From Chytridium lagenaria (lineage: Eukaryota; Chytridiomycota; Chytridiomycetes; Chytridiales; Chytridiaceae): DNA of 64,000 nt. The number at the start of each line of letters is the position of its first letter. The stretch's first letter is position 1. The position numbers and the translations under genes are program-made. Below the pieces are notes generated by a model. That model worked only from the letters and a program-made list of their open reading frames with translations. It did no database searches and was not told the DNA's origin. The stretch is taken from positions 1 through 64,000 of the forward strand of contig JAHLKC010000071.1 of NCBI GenBank assembly GCA_025449115.1, given 5' to 3'. Shown one piece after another: positions 33,369-44,428 of this stretch.

Positions 33369-36033
33369 TCACTTGTAAGCATGTTGATTGTGGAGACCTA
33401 TAACGTCAAGATTTGCCAAAGAGTTTTGACGTGTCACATTTGAATTTCGGGAGTCCTCGAGTTCTTTAAGGTAGTCCAGCGTAATGTCGCCCGTAACGTA
33501 GCAGCCGTTGAACACAGATACGTCGAAAGCCTTAATGTTAGCGTTGAACTTTGAGACTGACTGAACGAGATCGTTTAAATCCTAGAAACATGCAGAGTTA
33601 GATGGTAATGAGTAAGAATGCAACAGCGCAGAACAAATTCGAACCTGGAATATAACGAAATCTGCTCCAATTTCATGCGCAACGTCGTCATCAGAACGGT
33701 TAAACGCAATAAGTTCTTGTCTCGTTGGCATATCGATACCGTAGACATTTGGAAATCTGAGTAAATTTCATTGATTTAACTCCAGCTCTATGCGATCTAA
33801 CGAAAGTACTTATAGCCGATACAAACCTGATTGCCGGAGAGCATGAAGCAAAGTAAACTTTCTTTGCACCAGAATCCCTAGCCATTTGGACAATTTCGCG
33901 GGAAGTCGTGCCACGGACAATGGAGTCTAATTCAATAGTCAAATTCGGGTAATGCAAAATAAACAAACGAAAGGGCAGATATAAGATTACAAACCATCAA
34001 TGATAAGAACGTTTTTGTCAGCAAACTCCATAGGCATGGGGTTTAACTTTCTTCTGACAGACTTTTTTCTGATAGAAAAAAGAGTTCACTATTCACAATC
34101 AAATACAAAAAGACAACCGACCTTAGCGACTGTCCTGGCATAATGAATGTCCTTCCAACGTAACGGTTTTTAATAAAACCTTCACGGTACAAATGCTCAG
34201 CTTGTAAGACACTTGAAGTGCAGCTGATCTACTTGTGTCAGGAACCTTACGACAAAAAATCAAGTCAGCTTTCCTATTAAAAACCAAATCCTTTAAAGCA
34301 TAAACTCACCGGAATGACGACATCGATATCCAAGTCTGTCCCAAGCCTCCTCTGTACCTGCGTTGCAAGAGCCTCTCCCATCGCCAGCCTCGCCTTGTAA
34401 ACAGACACACCATCAATAACGGAATCCGGACGAGCAAAGTCTGTTATAAGTATGAGAAATCACGACAACATCAAACCAAACGGTCAAAAACAAAAACACT
34501 CACAAACGTATTCGAAAATGCAAGGGGTAAACTCCCTCTGAGAATGCATTGACGCTTAGAAAGGCCTTCGCGACGGAAAATGACGGCCTCGCCGGGCTTC
34601 ACGTCCACAAAGTTGGTGAACCCAAGGGCATCGAGGACGACACTCTCAGAGGCAATCATGTAATCGGTACCACCGTTGGGAGACTTGCGCTCACCGTAAA
34701 TAAGGGGGCGAATACCATTAGGGTCCTTTTTAAAATAAAATAAAAATAATAATGAAGCGAGTGAGTATTTCATAAATTTTAAAAAAATATTTGAGATCCA
34801 ACGTAATCAAATATATAAAAAAACCCGTACCCGAAAGCCGACAATTCCGTACCCTACGCATCAAAAGAAGTAAAAATTAAAATATCAGCAAAATAAAAAA
34901 GAAAAAGAAAAAAGGTGTGCTAGAAAGTAGAATAATTTTAAACAAACCAGCAATCATGGAAAATCACAGCGTATCCAACCGCGGCACTGGTCGGTAAACG
35001 CCCTTAAGGGCTGTGAAGATATCCTCCTCGTTAATACTAACAAAGAAATATAGAAAAACATCTCAGCTTTCAGGGCAATGACGACCAAAGGAACCAAAGA
35101 TTTTAGGAACCACCACCACATACCGGAATTTCCCAGTCTTCTGCAAGTTATTCGCGAAAATGTTCAATAGAAGCTCAGAATCAGAATCAGTGTTGACGTG
35201 ACGGTGTGCTTCGGTATCAAGGAAATCACGAAGCTCCTTGGTGTTCGTAAGGTTTCCGTTCTGTTAATCCATCAGACAATATTCACATGTTGAAATGTTA
35301 GATTCCACTTTTTTAAAAAGAAACCGATGTCCACATTGGGCTACCTACATGCGCAACAACAATACCATACGGAGAGTTGACGTAAAAAGGTTGGGCCTCT
35401 GAATTGGAAGAAGACCCAGCAGTGGGATACCGAACTTAAAAGAAAAAAGAAGCCCAGTATTAGGTCAAAAATAAACAATGAACAGCATATCGCATAGATT
35501 ATGGCTCAATCTCACCGTGGCCAACGCCCATATATCCAATAAGACTTGCAAGCTTGCTTTTGTGGAAAACATCTCTAACCATGCCGTTCGCCTTGCACTG
35601 GTAAAGTCGTCCCTTTTGTCCACATGTAACAATCCCGGCAGCATCCTTTTAAACATAAAGCGTCAACACAAAGAGCTCGTAATGCTTTTTCCACGCAGTG
35701 TACAAAAACTCTCGCATGCTCATTATATTGGAATCACGCAGACATCGACATGCAATCATTCCCAAACCGACTGAAAGAAGGAAAGAGATGCGCAATAGAA
35801 AGCTCACCTGGCCACGATGCTGAAGGATACCAAGACCTTCGTAGAGCTCAGCGCTCGCCGCAGAGTTGGGATCGCTCAAAAGTAGTCCAATAATGCCGCA
35901 CTTTGTTGAAAGAAATAATCGTCAACTCATCAATGCCAACCTTGAAAGAAACCAGAAGCCCTTGTCCCCAAAACGCCAACGTAGCAAGGTCTGCCCCAGC
36001 ATTCACGAAAGTATATAAAGCACCGAGCTCCAT
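33369..36033 (-). CDS. ADE4: Amidophosphoribosyltransferase (first step of purine synthesis)
   Basis: Converts PRPP and glutamine to phosphoribosylamine. The N-terminal Ntn-hydrolase domain begins at Cys (codon 35898-35900): [12 protein letters not shown], then [33 protein letters not shown] and IVVAHNGNL. Later come [14 protein letters not shown] and [15 protein letters not shown]. The PRPP motif is [18 protein letters not shown], followed by [13 protein letters not shown] and [17 protein letters not shown]. The C-terminus ends LHNQHAYK. No ATG lies directly before the Cys. A possible first exon at 36007-36033 (MELGALYTF, donor GTGAAT) would splice in phase and give a nine-residue propeptide. 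That start is a guess; the enzyme identity is firm. Confidence 0.93.
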
Positions 36034-36095
36034 GTGTCCGTTTTATCTAAGGTGTCGGCAGTTTTTATATTCCTCCACGTCCCCATCTCTTTCTG

Positions 36096-36411
36096 TTAAG
36101 TGCATCTCCTCAAGGTGACAAATCCCAAAGATGCCACTCCAAGCGATAAAGCCATGGTCATCCCCACCAACTTCCATCCCTCCAACGGTGATTCCATGAT
36201 CTTAATGGGTCCCCACTGAAAACGCTTTGACGGATGATCGTGGGCATCAGAGCACCATACCATGATGAACCTGTTGGAGAGGGGACTGGTCGGGTCGGAC
36301 GAAACAACAATATTACAGCCCAAAAAAAAAAAAAAAAAGAAAACAATCCTGAAACAAACTCTCTTTGAAATCCTCTTTCTGAACTCTCGGCTCGGGTTCA
36401 TAATCTGGCAT
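36096..36411 (-). CDS. Small single-pass membrane protein (unknown)
   Basis: Two exons splice in phase. MPDYEPEPRVQKEDFKE ends at a GTTTGT donor, and an acceptor CTCCAACAG leads into RFIMVWCSDAHDHPSKRFQW, then a 35-residue remainder with the hydrophobic helix LVGMTMALSLGVASLGFVTL and a short basic tail. The total is about 75 residues. The shape, soluble N-terminus plus one C-terminal helix, is common among small mitochondrial inner-membrane subunits, but I do not recognise the family and do not claim that location. The gene lies upstream of ADE4 on the same strand, with the stop only about 60 bp before the possible ADE4 start. Confidence 0.55.
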
Positions 36412-37198
36412 TCTATGACCGTCTAATGATGGGCCATGTGGAATGCTCGTTTTCTGTCCGGCTTTTATCTTTTATCCATGACCTTTTGATAATATATTGG
36501 TACACCGATTATAGCAGCAGAGGCATGTAGTGACCTCAAGAGGAGCAGAGCAATGAAGTCTCATCCTGCATTGTGAAGGAGCGTTCGATATTCACTTCCC
36601 CACATCCTCCTATTGTCGTAATTACTCGCTTCGCCTTGACATGAAAAGACTCTCTTCGCGTCCAATGACTTCATTTGCGATAATTAATCAACCAACCGAC
36701 GTGCATTTCTATTTTCCATGACGAGATGCTATGGCTTCTCCTTATTTTTATGATTTAAGGTTACTGCCGATAACTACAACGCAGTTTAAGTTATCATTCT
36801 TCCAAATGAAAAAAAGGGCAGAGATTCTGCTCAAATTCACTAAAACGAGGTTTTTTTCCTAATAAAAATCATATGAGGCGATCCTCACTGAAGTTCCCTC
36901 TATTTAACAAGGTGTCTTCTCAAAACAAAAAAAAGAATGTATGGAATCATGGGGGAACAACAACAACTGCATGCAAGTCAAGCTATCCGTCAGAACAACA
37001 AAACAAAACGTTTCTTTCAACAAAAGAGATGAAGAAGATAAAGTAAAAACATCAGAAAACGGGGGATGCATGAGATGGTGAGAAGAGGGGAAGTATATGA
37101 ACATCGCGAAACAAAGATTTAAGATTCATCTCTAACCGGATCACATCCAACCACCTCCTCCCTTTTGCTTCCGAAGAGCAGCACATTTTACAGGATAT
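36412..37198. other. Intergenic region upstream of small membrane-protein gene
   Basis: Spacer between two minus-strand genes. No coding or RNA signal was recognised. Confidence 0.5.
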
Positions 37199-38036
37199 TT
37201 ACTTCTTCTCGAACATTTTGAGGATGGCGTCAGAGGAGTAGGACTTGGGACTGTGAAATTAAAAAGAAAAAGGATTTGCACGTCAGCAAGGAGATTTAAC
37301 GACAATTGGAAAAAAAATGAGAACAAGGGAAAGCAAGAGAGAGACTAACCGTTCGATGGGGAGACCAAGGGCACGCGACCAGATAAGACCGGCCATGACA
37401 CCGAGAGCCCTGGAAACACCGAAGAGGACTGTGTAGTATTCCTGCTCGGTAAAGCCGTAGTGCTGTACAACGAAGAAACATCGTTAGATATTTAACTACA
37501 CTTTCCCATCAAGAGCTCATGTGTGACTGAAATATTGATTGTACCTGAAGGAGGACACCGGAGTGGGCGTCAACGTTGGGCCAGGGGTTCTTGGTCTTGC
37601 CGTGCTCAGTAAGGACACCGGGACAATGTTGTAAAGCTGGCTGACGAGCTTGAACATGGAGTCGGTGGGGAGGTGCTTAAGGGCGAACTCACGCTGGGCA
37701 GAGTAACGGGGGTCGGTCTTCCTGAGGACGGCGTGACCGTATCCGGGAACAACCTGGCCGGACTTGAGGGTCTTCCAAATGTAGTCCTTGATGGCCTCGT
37801 CGGAAGCACCAGCACCAACCTCGGACTGGAGCTTGATGGTCCAGCGGAGAACCTCCTGGTTAGCAAGACCGTGGAGGGGACCGGCAAGACCGTTGAGGCC
37901 GGCAGCAAAGGCCAAGTACGGGTCAGAGAGAGCAGAACCGACAAGGTGGGTGGTGTGGGCACTAGGAAAAGACAAAAAGGTAAGAATAATCGGAAAACCC
38001 TACTGTAAAAGGTTTACGCGCGCGGTTGTTTACCTG

Positions 38037-38070
<34 letters not shown>

Positions 38071-39234
38071 GGTACAACCTCATGAGCTCAATGAAGGTGG
38101 GGTCGTTGTAACCAAGGAGTTTTGAGAAGTTTGCGGAGTAGTCAAGCTTAGGGTCAATCTGGCCAACCTTGCCGTCTTTGAAAACGTTGCGGTAAATTCT
38201 GGCAGCGACGAGGGGAAGCTTGGCGATCAAGTCGTTAGCATCCTCGAAGACGTAGTCCCAGTACTGGGACTTGGGGACACCATCTTGGTAAGCCTTAGCG
38301 AAGCTGGACTCGTGCTGGAGGGCGGTGACGGCAAGGGAGAATTGAGACATGGGGTGGAGGGTGCTGGGGCAACGGTCAAGAATATCCTCAACATAGGACG
38401 GGATGGCGGAACGGGCAGCCCAGTCGGCGGAAAGGGCCTTGACCTGCTCGGGGGTGGGAACCTCGCCAGTGACGAGGAGCCAGAAAAGACCTTCAGGGAG
38501 GGGCTGCTCACCACCGTCAGCCGCAGGGAGAAGCTTCTGGCATTCGGGGATGGTGAGGTCACGGAAACGAATACCCTAACGAAAGAAGCACGATTGCGTA
38601 AGTATTTAAAGCCATGCAATGAGAAAACGCCACAATATCAGAACTAGCGAAGGCCATCTTATATAAAGCTCACCTCATCAGCGTCAAGGACAGAGGTTTT
38701 CCCAGATCAAGCCCTTGATTCCACGCATACCACCGTAAGCCTAGGCAAATTGCAGAAAAAGGCATGTCAATACTATCAACCCTAAAAAAGAAAATGGAAA
38801 ACATGGACTAAACAGATCATGGCACTCACCATGTCGACGGTAGTCTGGCCAAGAACCTGGCTACCATACTTGGTGCGGATGTCCTTAACCTCAGCCTGCT
38901 TCACCGGGATGATCTCGCGGAGACGCTCCTTGAGAGTCTATTATACCGAAAAGGAGGAGTGAGCTCACACGCTTTGTTCAATAGATCCACAACAACAGCC
39001 CGATCCTTTAGATGAAAAGGAATGCAATAATATTGAAGGTGGAACTTACGGGCTGCTTAGCAGAGCTGAGCTGCCTGGTAAACCTTTGCACGGGGGTGCG
39101 GACACTCTATTTCAAAGGAAATCACATAAGCGCGTTAGCCAAGGTACAATACACCGGCGCAGGTGGGGGAGTACCCCGATCCGACGGCGTCAAAGATAGC
39201 GATGACGGAATGAGACGGTGGTTACCCTAAACAT
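37199..39234 (-). CDS. CIT1: Citrate synthase, mitochondrial
   Basis: Condenses oxaloacetate and acetyl-CoA at the entry of the TCA cycle. The first exon is only ATG TTT AGG; the intron ends just before [19 protein letters not shown]. This gives an Arg/Ser-rich mitochondrial targeting start. Conserved parts are [60 protein letters not shown] with a catalytic His, [32 protein letters not shown] (second His) and [11 protein letters not shown] (catalytic Asp). The C-terminus is [14 protein letters not shown] then [14 protein letters not shown] missing C near 37620 shifts one frame. High G+C third positions mark it as strongly expressed and create long antisense open frames. Confidence 0.95.
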
Positions 39235-39835
39235 CTTTAATGTGTATGTGTGGTGTGAGGGCTTCGTAAAAAGAATGGCGAAGGTGGGTGTCCTTTTCCT
39301 TTATAAATCTTTTTTTCAAAACGAAAAAGAGCAAAATGGATTGGAAAACGGAAAAAGCCGGCATTTCTGCTGCACACAAACGCTGTTTCATCCAATGGAC
39401 GTTCAAAGTCCCACCCCTTAAAAGCGATCTTTTCGGGAATCTTTGTTTTTCCTTGATAGCCTTTGATCTCAAATTGACGTCAGATTTTCTTCTTCTTCAT
39501 AAAATAGTGTTAAATGGTTGGTTGGTTGGGGGATGGGTTGGGCGGTTGGGGACTTGGGGTGTTTCGGCGTTCGCAAGAAAAACATGACGTCGATAAGCAA
39601 AAAACGTCTTGTTTCAAAGTAAGATATTCAGTACGTTTGTTAATAACTCGGTACATTTTTAAGACTTTGGTACAGAGGAAATGGCTAGGTCTGCAGGCTC
39701 GCTTATTTTAATCTTGCCAGCCCAACTTCGTGAAAATTATGTTGTTTGGATGCCAGTGATATTGTAATGTATAGCTTTCGTTTATTTGATCGGGTATCAG
39801 AGATATTTGAGGCAAACACTTGCACGAAAGCTTTT
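39235..39835. other. Intergenic region between APE1 and CIT1
   Basis: It covers the CIT1 upstream region and the APE1 3' side. A GGTTGG-rich stretch occurs at 39515-39555. No gene was recognised. Confidence 0.5.
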
Positions 39836-41208
39836 TTAAAGCGCCACGTCCTTCAACACGAGAACAATGGGGACATGATCGGACGCGCCATAAGCTTCCG
39901 ATCGAATAATACTATCATGCACATTCTACAATATTGAATAAAACTTTCATATAATTTTCGCTCACCTCCATAAAGCGTTTCGAGACGACAAAGTAATCCA
40001 GTCTAAAAAAAGATAAGTCAAATTAGGGGGATTGTGCGATATAGTCCATACCTCCATCCAAGATATTTCCCGCGAGCATTACCACGAAACCCGAAATACG
40101 TGTACCCTTTTAATTCTTTAGGATGCTTCGCTCTCCAAGTGTCCACAAATCCTCCATCCAAGATTCTCGTAAAATCACCTCGCTCCTCTTTCGTGAATCC
40201 TGCTGATCTACAATAGTTAAATTAACTCGTGAAATAAATTACGTACTTCGGGTTTCCATCAGGTCGAGCTAAATCCATTGCAGTATGAGCTACATTAAGG
40301 TCTTTGACAAATTTAAAACGCGCGTGGAACTATTTAGTAAACCTCCAGTCCAGATGACGGGCTTCTTGGTATCAAGATCTTTCATCAGTTTCTCAATTTC
40401 GCTGTTGTATGTCTGTTTATATGTCAACCTCACAAGTTCTTTTGAAGCATTCGGCATGTACGTCTACCCAAAACTCAGCAACCCGCTCCAACATTTACAA
40501 TCTTACATGAACAAGATAGAAATCTGCAAACTCATAAGCAATACAACATCAAGCTTTTTTTACCTTGGTACTCAAGAATAATTACCCTCCCTTCATTATC
40601 CAATTCGTCTTTACCAAGTCCATGCTTTATAGACTTTGGCTCAACTTTTGAAAGTACTGCCACGCCAGCCCAATACGAGTTCTTAGTCGATATATCTTTC
40701 ACACTCCAATACCTTTGAAAAAAAGTATCAGTTTTCAGCAATTACCCGACCACATACTGATACGGATATTTCTCTTCCAATATCCCATCGACCTTTCCCG
40801 CCGTTTTCGTTTCGCACAAACATATCACATCGGCATCTTCAGCAGAGAGGTACGTTAACAGACCCTTCTTCATGGACGAGTTGATCGAAACAATGTTCCA
40901 TGTAGTTATTTTGACTTTGCCATCAAGCTTCTCGTACGTCAAATCATCAGGCATAGTGGCATTGGTCGGATGCGGAAGTGTGTCTGTGGCAGCAAGTGGA
41001 ATAGAAGACGATTCTTTTTCTAGTTTGGGTCGTTTTGCTGCCTTGATAGGTACTTTCTTTTTGGGTTCATCATCATCTTCAACAGAAATATGTTTCGAGT
41101 TGCTGTCTGGTCCAAGACATTAATGAATGTAGTTGCGAATGGCATACCTTCAGCCGGTTCAGTATTCTCCGTGTCTTTTGCTTTGGTCGCTTTTCGTTTT
41201 GGAGGCAT
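39836..41208 (-). CDS. AP endonuclease, exonuclease III family (APE1-like)
   Basis: Base-excision repair enzyme cutting DNA at abasic sites. A basic, probably nuclear N-terminus MPPKRKATKAKDTENTEPAE and a Lys-rich linker lead into the catalytic domain. That domain reads VKITTWNIVSINSSMKKGL (metal-binding Asn), ADVICLCETK (metal-binding Glu), YWAGVAVLSKVEPKSIKHGL and PVIWTGDLNVAHTAMDLARP (catalytic Asp and Asn). AGFTKEERGDFTRILDGGFV, the YTYFGFRGNARGKYLGWRLD stretch and ASDHVPIVLVL with the catalytic His follow. Introns are 40-100 nt. It is the APE1 branch rather than APN2, since no zinc-finger tail is seen. Confidence 0.92.
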
Positions 41209-41529
41209 GGTTGATGACAAAAATCTCTTGTCCAGAAGAACAGTCAAAGCAAGCGGACATGCTGGAAGTGGTTTTAAAAGGCACCGACGAGAATGGGGGT
41301 AAATATCAAGCAATGTATTTTGAACAAGGCGTCTTAACATATCTCGCCTTCTCATTATCGAAACAAAGGTAATTCATGGATACATCAACAAATCCAACGA
41401 AAATAAATATCTGGAGTGGGGTTACTGTAGACAAGTGAGGTGGGGGAGGATTGATCAAAACGGCCGGCTTGGCTTAAATAAAAAACAATAATATCATGAA
41501 CGATCAGTACTGCAAGAAAGGCGCTCATG

Positions 41530-42511
41530 TCATCGCATCAATTTACGGGTGATTTCATTCGTGATGATGGGGAGCTTCTTTGGCTTCATTTCCGTCGTCT
41601 TGGCTTTCGGTGCCTGAAAAGAAGCTTTTGGAGCAACAATATTGGACCTGTTCATAACGTTCTCATGGTTGCCCAAAGCCGACATGGCGGGCATCTAAAC
41701 GCCATAAATTTAAGCAAATATGATTAGGATTCGTTTCCGAAATACAACGCGTACAACAGATTACAAAAACACTTACAGAGCCCACATTGCGTTTGGTCCC
41801 ATCCTTGCCAGGTCCGACCTGGTTGGTGATATCCTTAAGCGGGTGACGACCTTTCATGAAAATGCTCCCAACTTCCGGACACGTCTTAAGCTTTTTAGAG
41901 GCCAACGGCATCCCACTCAAAGCTCTCTTGAGCGGCCTGCATTGAGTCGGGACCATGTTCTCCTTATCCTCGTCAAGTGCGGGGCGCTGTTGTGGCGCCT
42001 CAACTTAGCAGAGACAGTGGGGAGTGCGCTCTTCTTTGGTTTAAGAACATCAGAATCTTTCGAAGCGCTATTGGAAGTAGCGGATTTGGAAATGGAGGGT
42101 TTTGTTTTTAAGGGACGCGATGGAATTTGTGTCGAGGTCTGAGAGGAGGTTGAAGTCATGGAAGGAATTTTTGTGGGATCGGACATTGAGGTTGCCTTGC
42201 GGAGTACTTTAGCCTTTGGGCGGTTGAGCTCTTGAGCATTGGTCGGTTCTTTTGGCTTCTCGCGTATGATGATAGAGGCAGCCTCCTTTAGTGCGTTTTG
42301 GGAGGTAATGTCTGGTAAGCAAGCTTCAGTATTGCAGTCGCCCGCGGGTTCTTGAACATTCTGCTGAAACCTAAAGTCGGCCAGAAGTAGAGAGAGAAAT
42401 ATCAGAATGCATATATAGGTTGCGTTGAGAGATGGACCAGCAATCATCATACATACCGTTGTGGATGGGTCCTCTCGGAGTGTCTGGGTGAATGTAAAAT
42501 TTAGCCATCAT
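41530..42511 (-). CDS. Disordered KEN-box protein, possible securin-like
   Basis: Starts MMAKFYIHPDTPRGPIHN and then, after an intron, becomes a Ser/Thr/Pro/Lys-rich disordered chain. Visible short motifs are a KEN box (codons 41957-41965, in DEDKENMVP), a nearby CRPLKRALSGMP segment, and HPLKDITNQ (41819-41845). KEN boxes are recognised by the anaphase-promoting complex, and PL.DITN motifs occur in APC substrates and plant securins. No globular domain was recognised. Small acidic/basic disordered proteins with these motifs include securins, but a strict RxxL destruction box was not found. Frame continuity across the first intron needs one indel. Function is inference only. Confidence 0.5.
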
Positions 42512-43472
42512 TGTTGTTAAGGAGGAGGATAGGGGAGGAAATGGAGACTTGAGATGGGAGGACAGATGATATGGTGGCAATCCTAGAGGGAGAGGGAGAT
42601 GATGGGACGAAGTGAAGGGTTATGGAGAGGATCGTTGGAAGTGCGAGGTGAGAAGATGTAGCAAAGTGTTTAGAGTTGTACAAAATAGTTATCTTTTTTC
42701 TGAGACAGAAGTGTCCGAAGTACGAAACCGACGACATGATCTTTTTTTTCTTCACGTCCCTTTGCGGTGATGGAAGAGGCTGTAATATCGACAACGAGAT
42801 GAAGAACCCATATACATTCTTAAGATAAACGCTTTAAATGCGAGATCACAAAATTACGGAGATTTCATTTGACAGTCAATGACCACAATTTATCAGGACC
42901 TTCTAAGATCAATACATCGTGAGGCACTTCCATGGAAGAAGGTGTGAAAAAAACGGGATTGACTACCATTTGAGAGAAGGAGTGAAGTTGCTGGGATGAA
43001 CCGCGGCATAACGAGCCACATAATTCTTCAAGGGCAACGTGTCGACACAGCGATTTATGGCTTTGCTATTCTAATTCGTTGAGTCGCTATTCGATTATTA
43101 CGGCTAACATCTCTCAGGTCTTAATCTCATCGCTGAGTACCCTCACTTGATACTCGATGTAAAGAAAAACAAAAACATCAATTGCCGGTCTTCATCATGG
43201 ATTCTCACCATATCCACGTATCCATATCCATGCACATAAATATGAATTTTGTGTTATAACCAGTGCAGAATAGGAATGCCGCATCATACCTCATCCCGCA
43301 CCGTCCTCCTCAAGAAAATGCTGTTCCTCCACCTCTCACGCCTCACCCAAAAATAGTTTAATGAAAATTTTATTATTTACAATAATATAAATTGTGACAC
43401 GCTTTTTGTGCATTGTCCACCCAAAGAAAAGATCGCCCACAAGTTCACACCTGACCATACCTACGCATCATC
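42512..43472. other. Divergent intergenic region
   Basis: 961 bases lie between two divergently transcribed genes. The part next to 42511 is probably 5' UTR. No other gene was recognised. Confidence 0.5.
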
Positions 43473-44342
43473 ATGCCTTACGCTCTTCGTAATCGCACAG
43501 GCTCAGCCGTTACAAAGGACGCCGTGGCAACCTCACCCGTCTCGAAGAAGAACCTCAACACCGTCATTAAACAGATCAAAGATCTTGGTGATAACGGTTT
43601 GAAAGCGCTTAAAAAGACGAGCACTGGTGGAGTCCAAAAGCGGGCGCATCCTCAAGTCAAGAAGAACACAGCACAAGCCCACAAGAGGGTGATCAAGCAA
43701 ATTCAGGTATTTATTGAGTTTGTTTATCCTTCTGGGGCTTTCGCATTGAGCAAGAAAAGCAACCCATAACTGTGCCTTCAGCAAACTGACATCAACTTTT
43801 ATGCATTATAAGCAGACACTCTCTTCTTCTAAGCCTTCCGAAACTAAACAGCGTCAAACAATTGCAAAGAACCGTGAATCCGTTACCGCCCAGATTGCCA
43901 AGCGCGCCGTCCTTGACCAGGTCAAGAAACTTGGCACCGGCAACCCCATCAAGCGTGTCGCCAAGGTCCATGTCAAGCGTGGTGTTGATCTCCATGCTGT
44001 TTCAGGTGGAAAAGTGAGGAACGCGAGAGCCACGACGGTGGCAAAACGGTCCACCACTAGGTCAAGGACGACAAAGAGCGCTCCTGAGAAGTTGCAGAAG
44101 GCGGTTCAGTTGGAAATTAAGAGGATTGCGGCAAAGACGCCGTCTGAGGCCAAGATCAAGGCTGAGGTGGCGCAAAAGTTTTCGGCTGTGAAGACTGAGG
44201 TGAGCTTGACGACTTTTTGCTATGCTCCTTCCTGACACTTTTATCATTCTTATAGCTTAAGAAGAGAGCCGTCCTCCAAGAGATTAAGAAGGTGGGCTCC
44301 TCAAGGCTCAGAAAGACAAATCAAGCCACGTCTAAGAAGTAG
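43473..44342 (+). CDS. Lys-rich basic protein with repeated motif (unknown)
   Basis: Three exons (43473-43706, 43813-44199, 44256-44342) splice in phase to about 235 residues. The protein starts MPYALRNRTGSAVTK and is extremely rich in Lys, Arg, Ala, Thr and Val with few acidic residues. A motif of the form (A/T)V(I/L)xxIKxLG recurs: TVIKQIKDLGDNGLKAL, AVLDQVKKLGTGNPIKRV, AVQLEIKRIA and AVLQEIKKVGSSRLRK. Composition resembles linker histones or other nucleic-acid-binding chromatin proteins, but no winged-helix or HMG signature is visible. I do not recognise the family. The frame is clean, unlike many neighbours, and the introns have GT-AG ends. Confidence 0.72.
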
Positions 44343-44428
44343 AAAAGTACTGAATGTCTTATTCGCACATCCTTCTCTTTGTATAAAGTCTCAACTCATG
44401 CATGTCTGCTTTTTTTCTTTCATTACAT

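Noticed and set aside
37673..38647. Plus-strand open frames opposite citrate synthase
   Set aside because: Antisense shadows produced by the C/G-ending codons of a highly expressed gene; the minus-strand protein is unmistakable.
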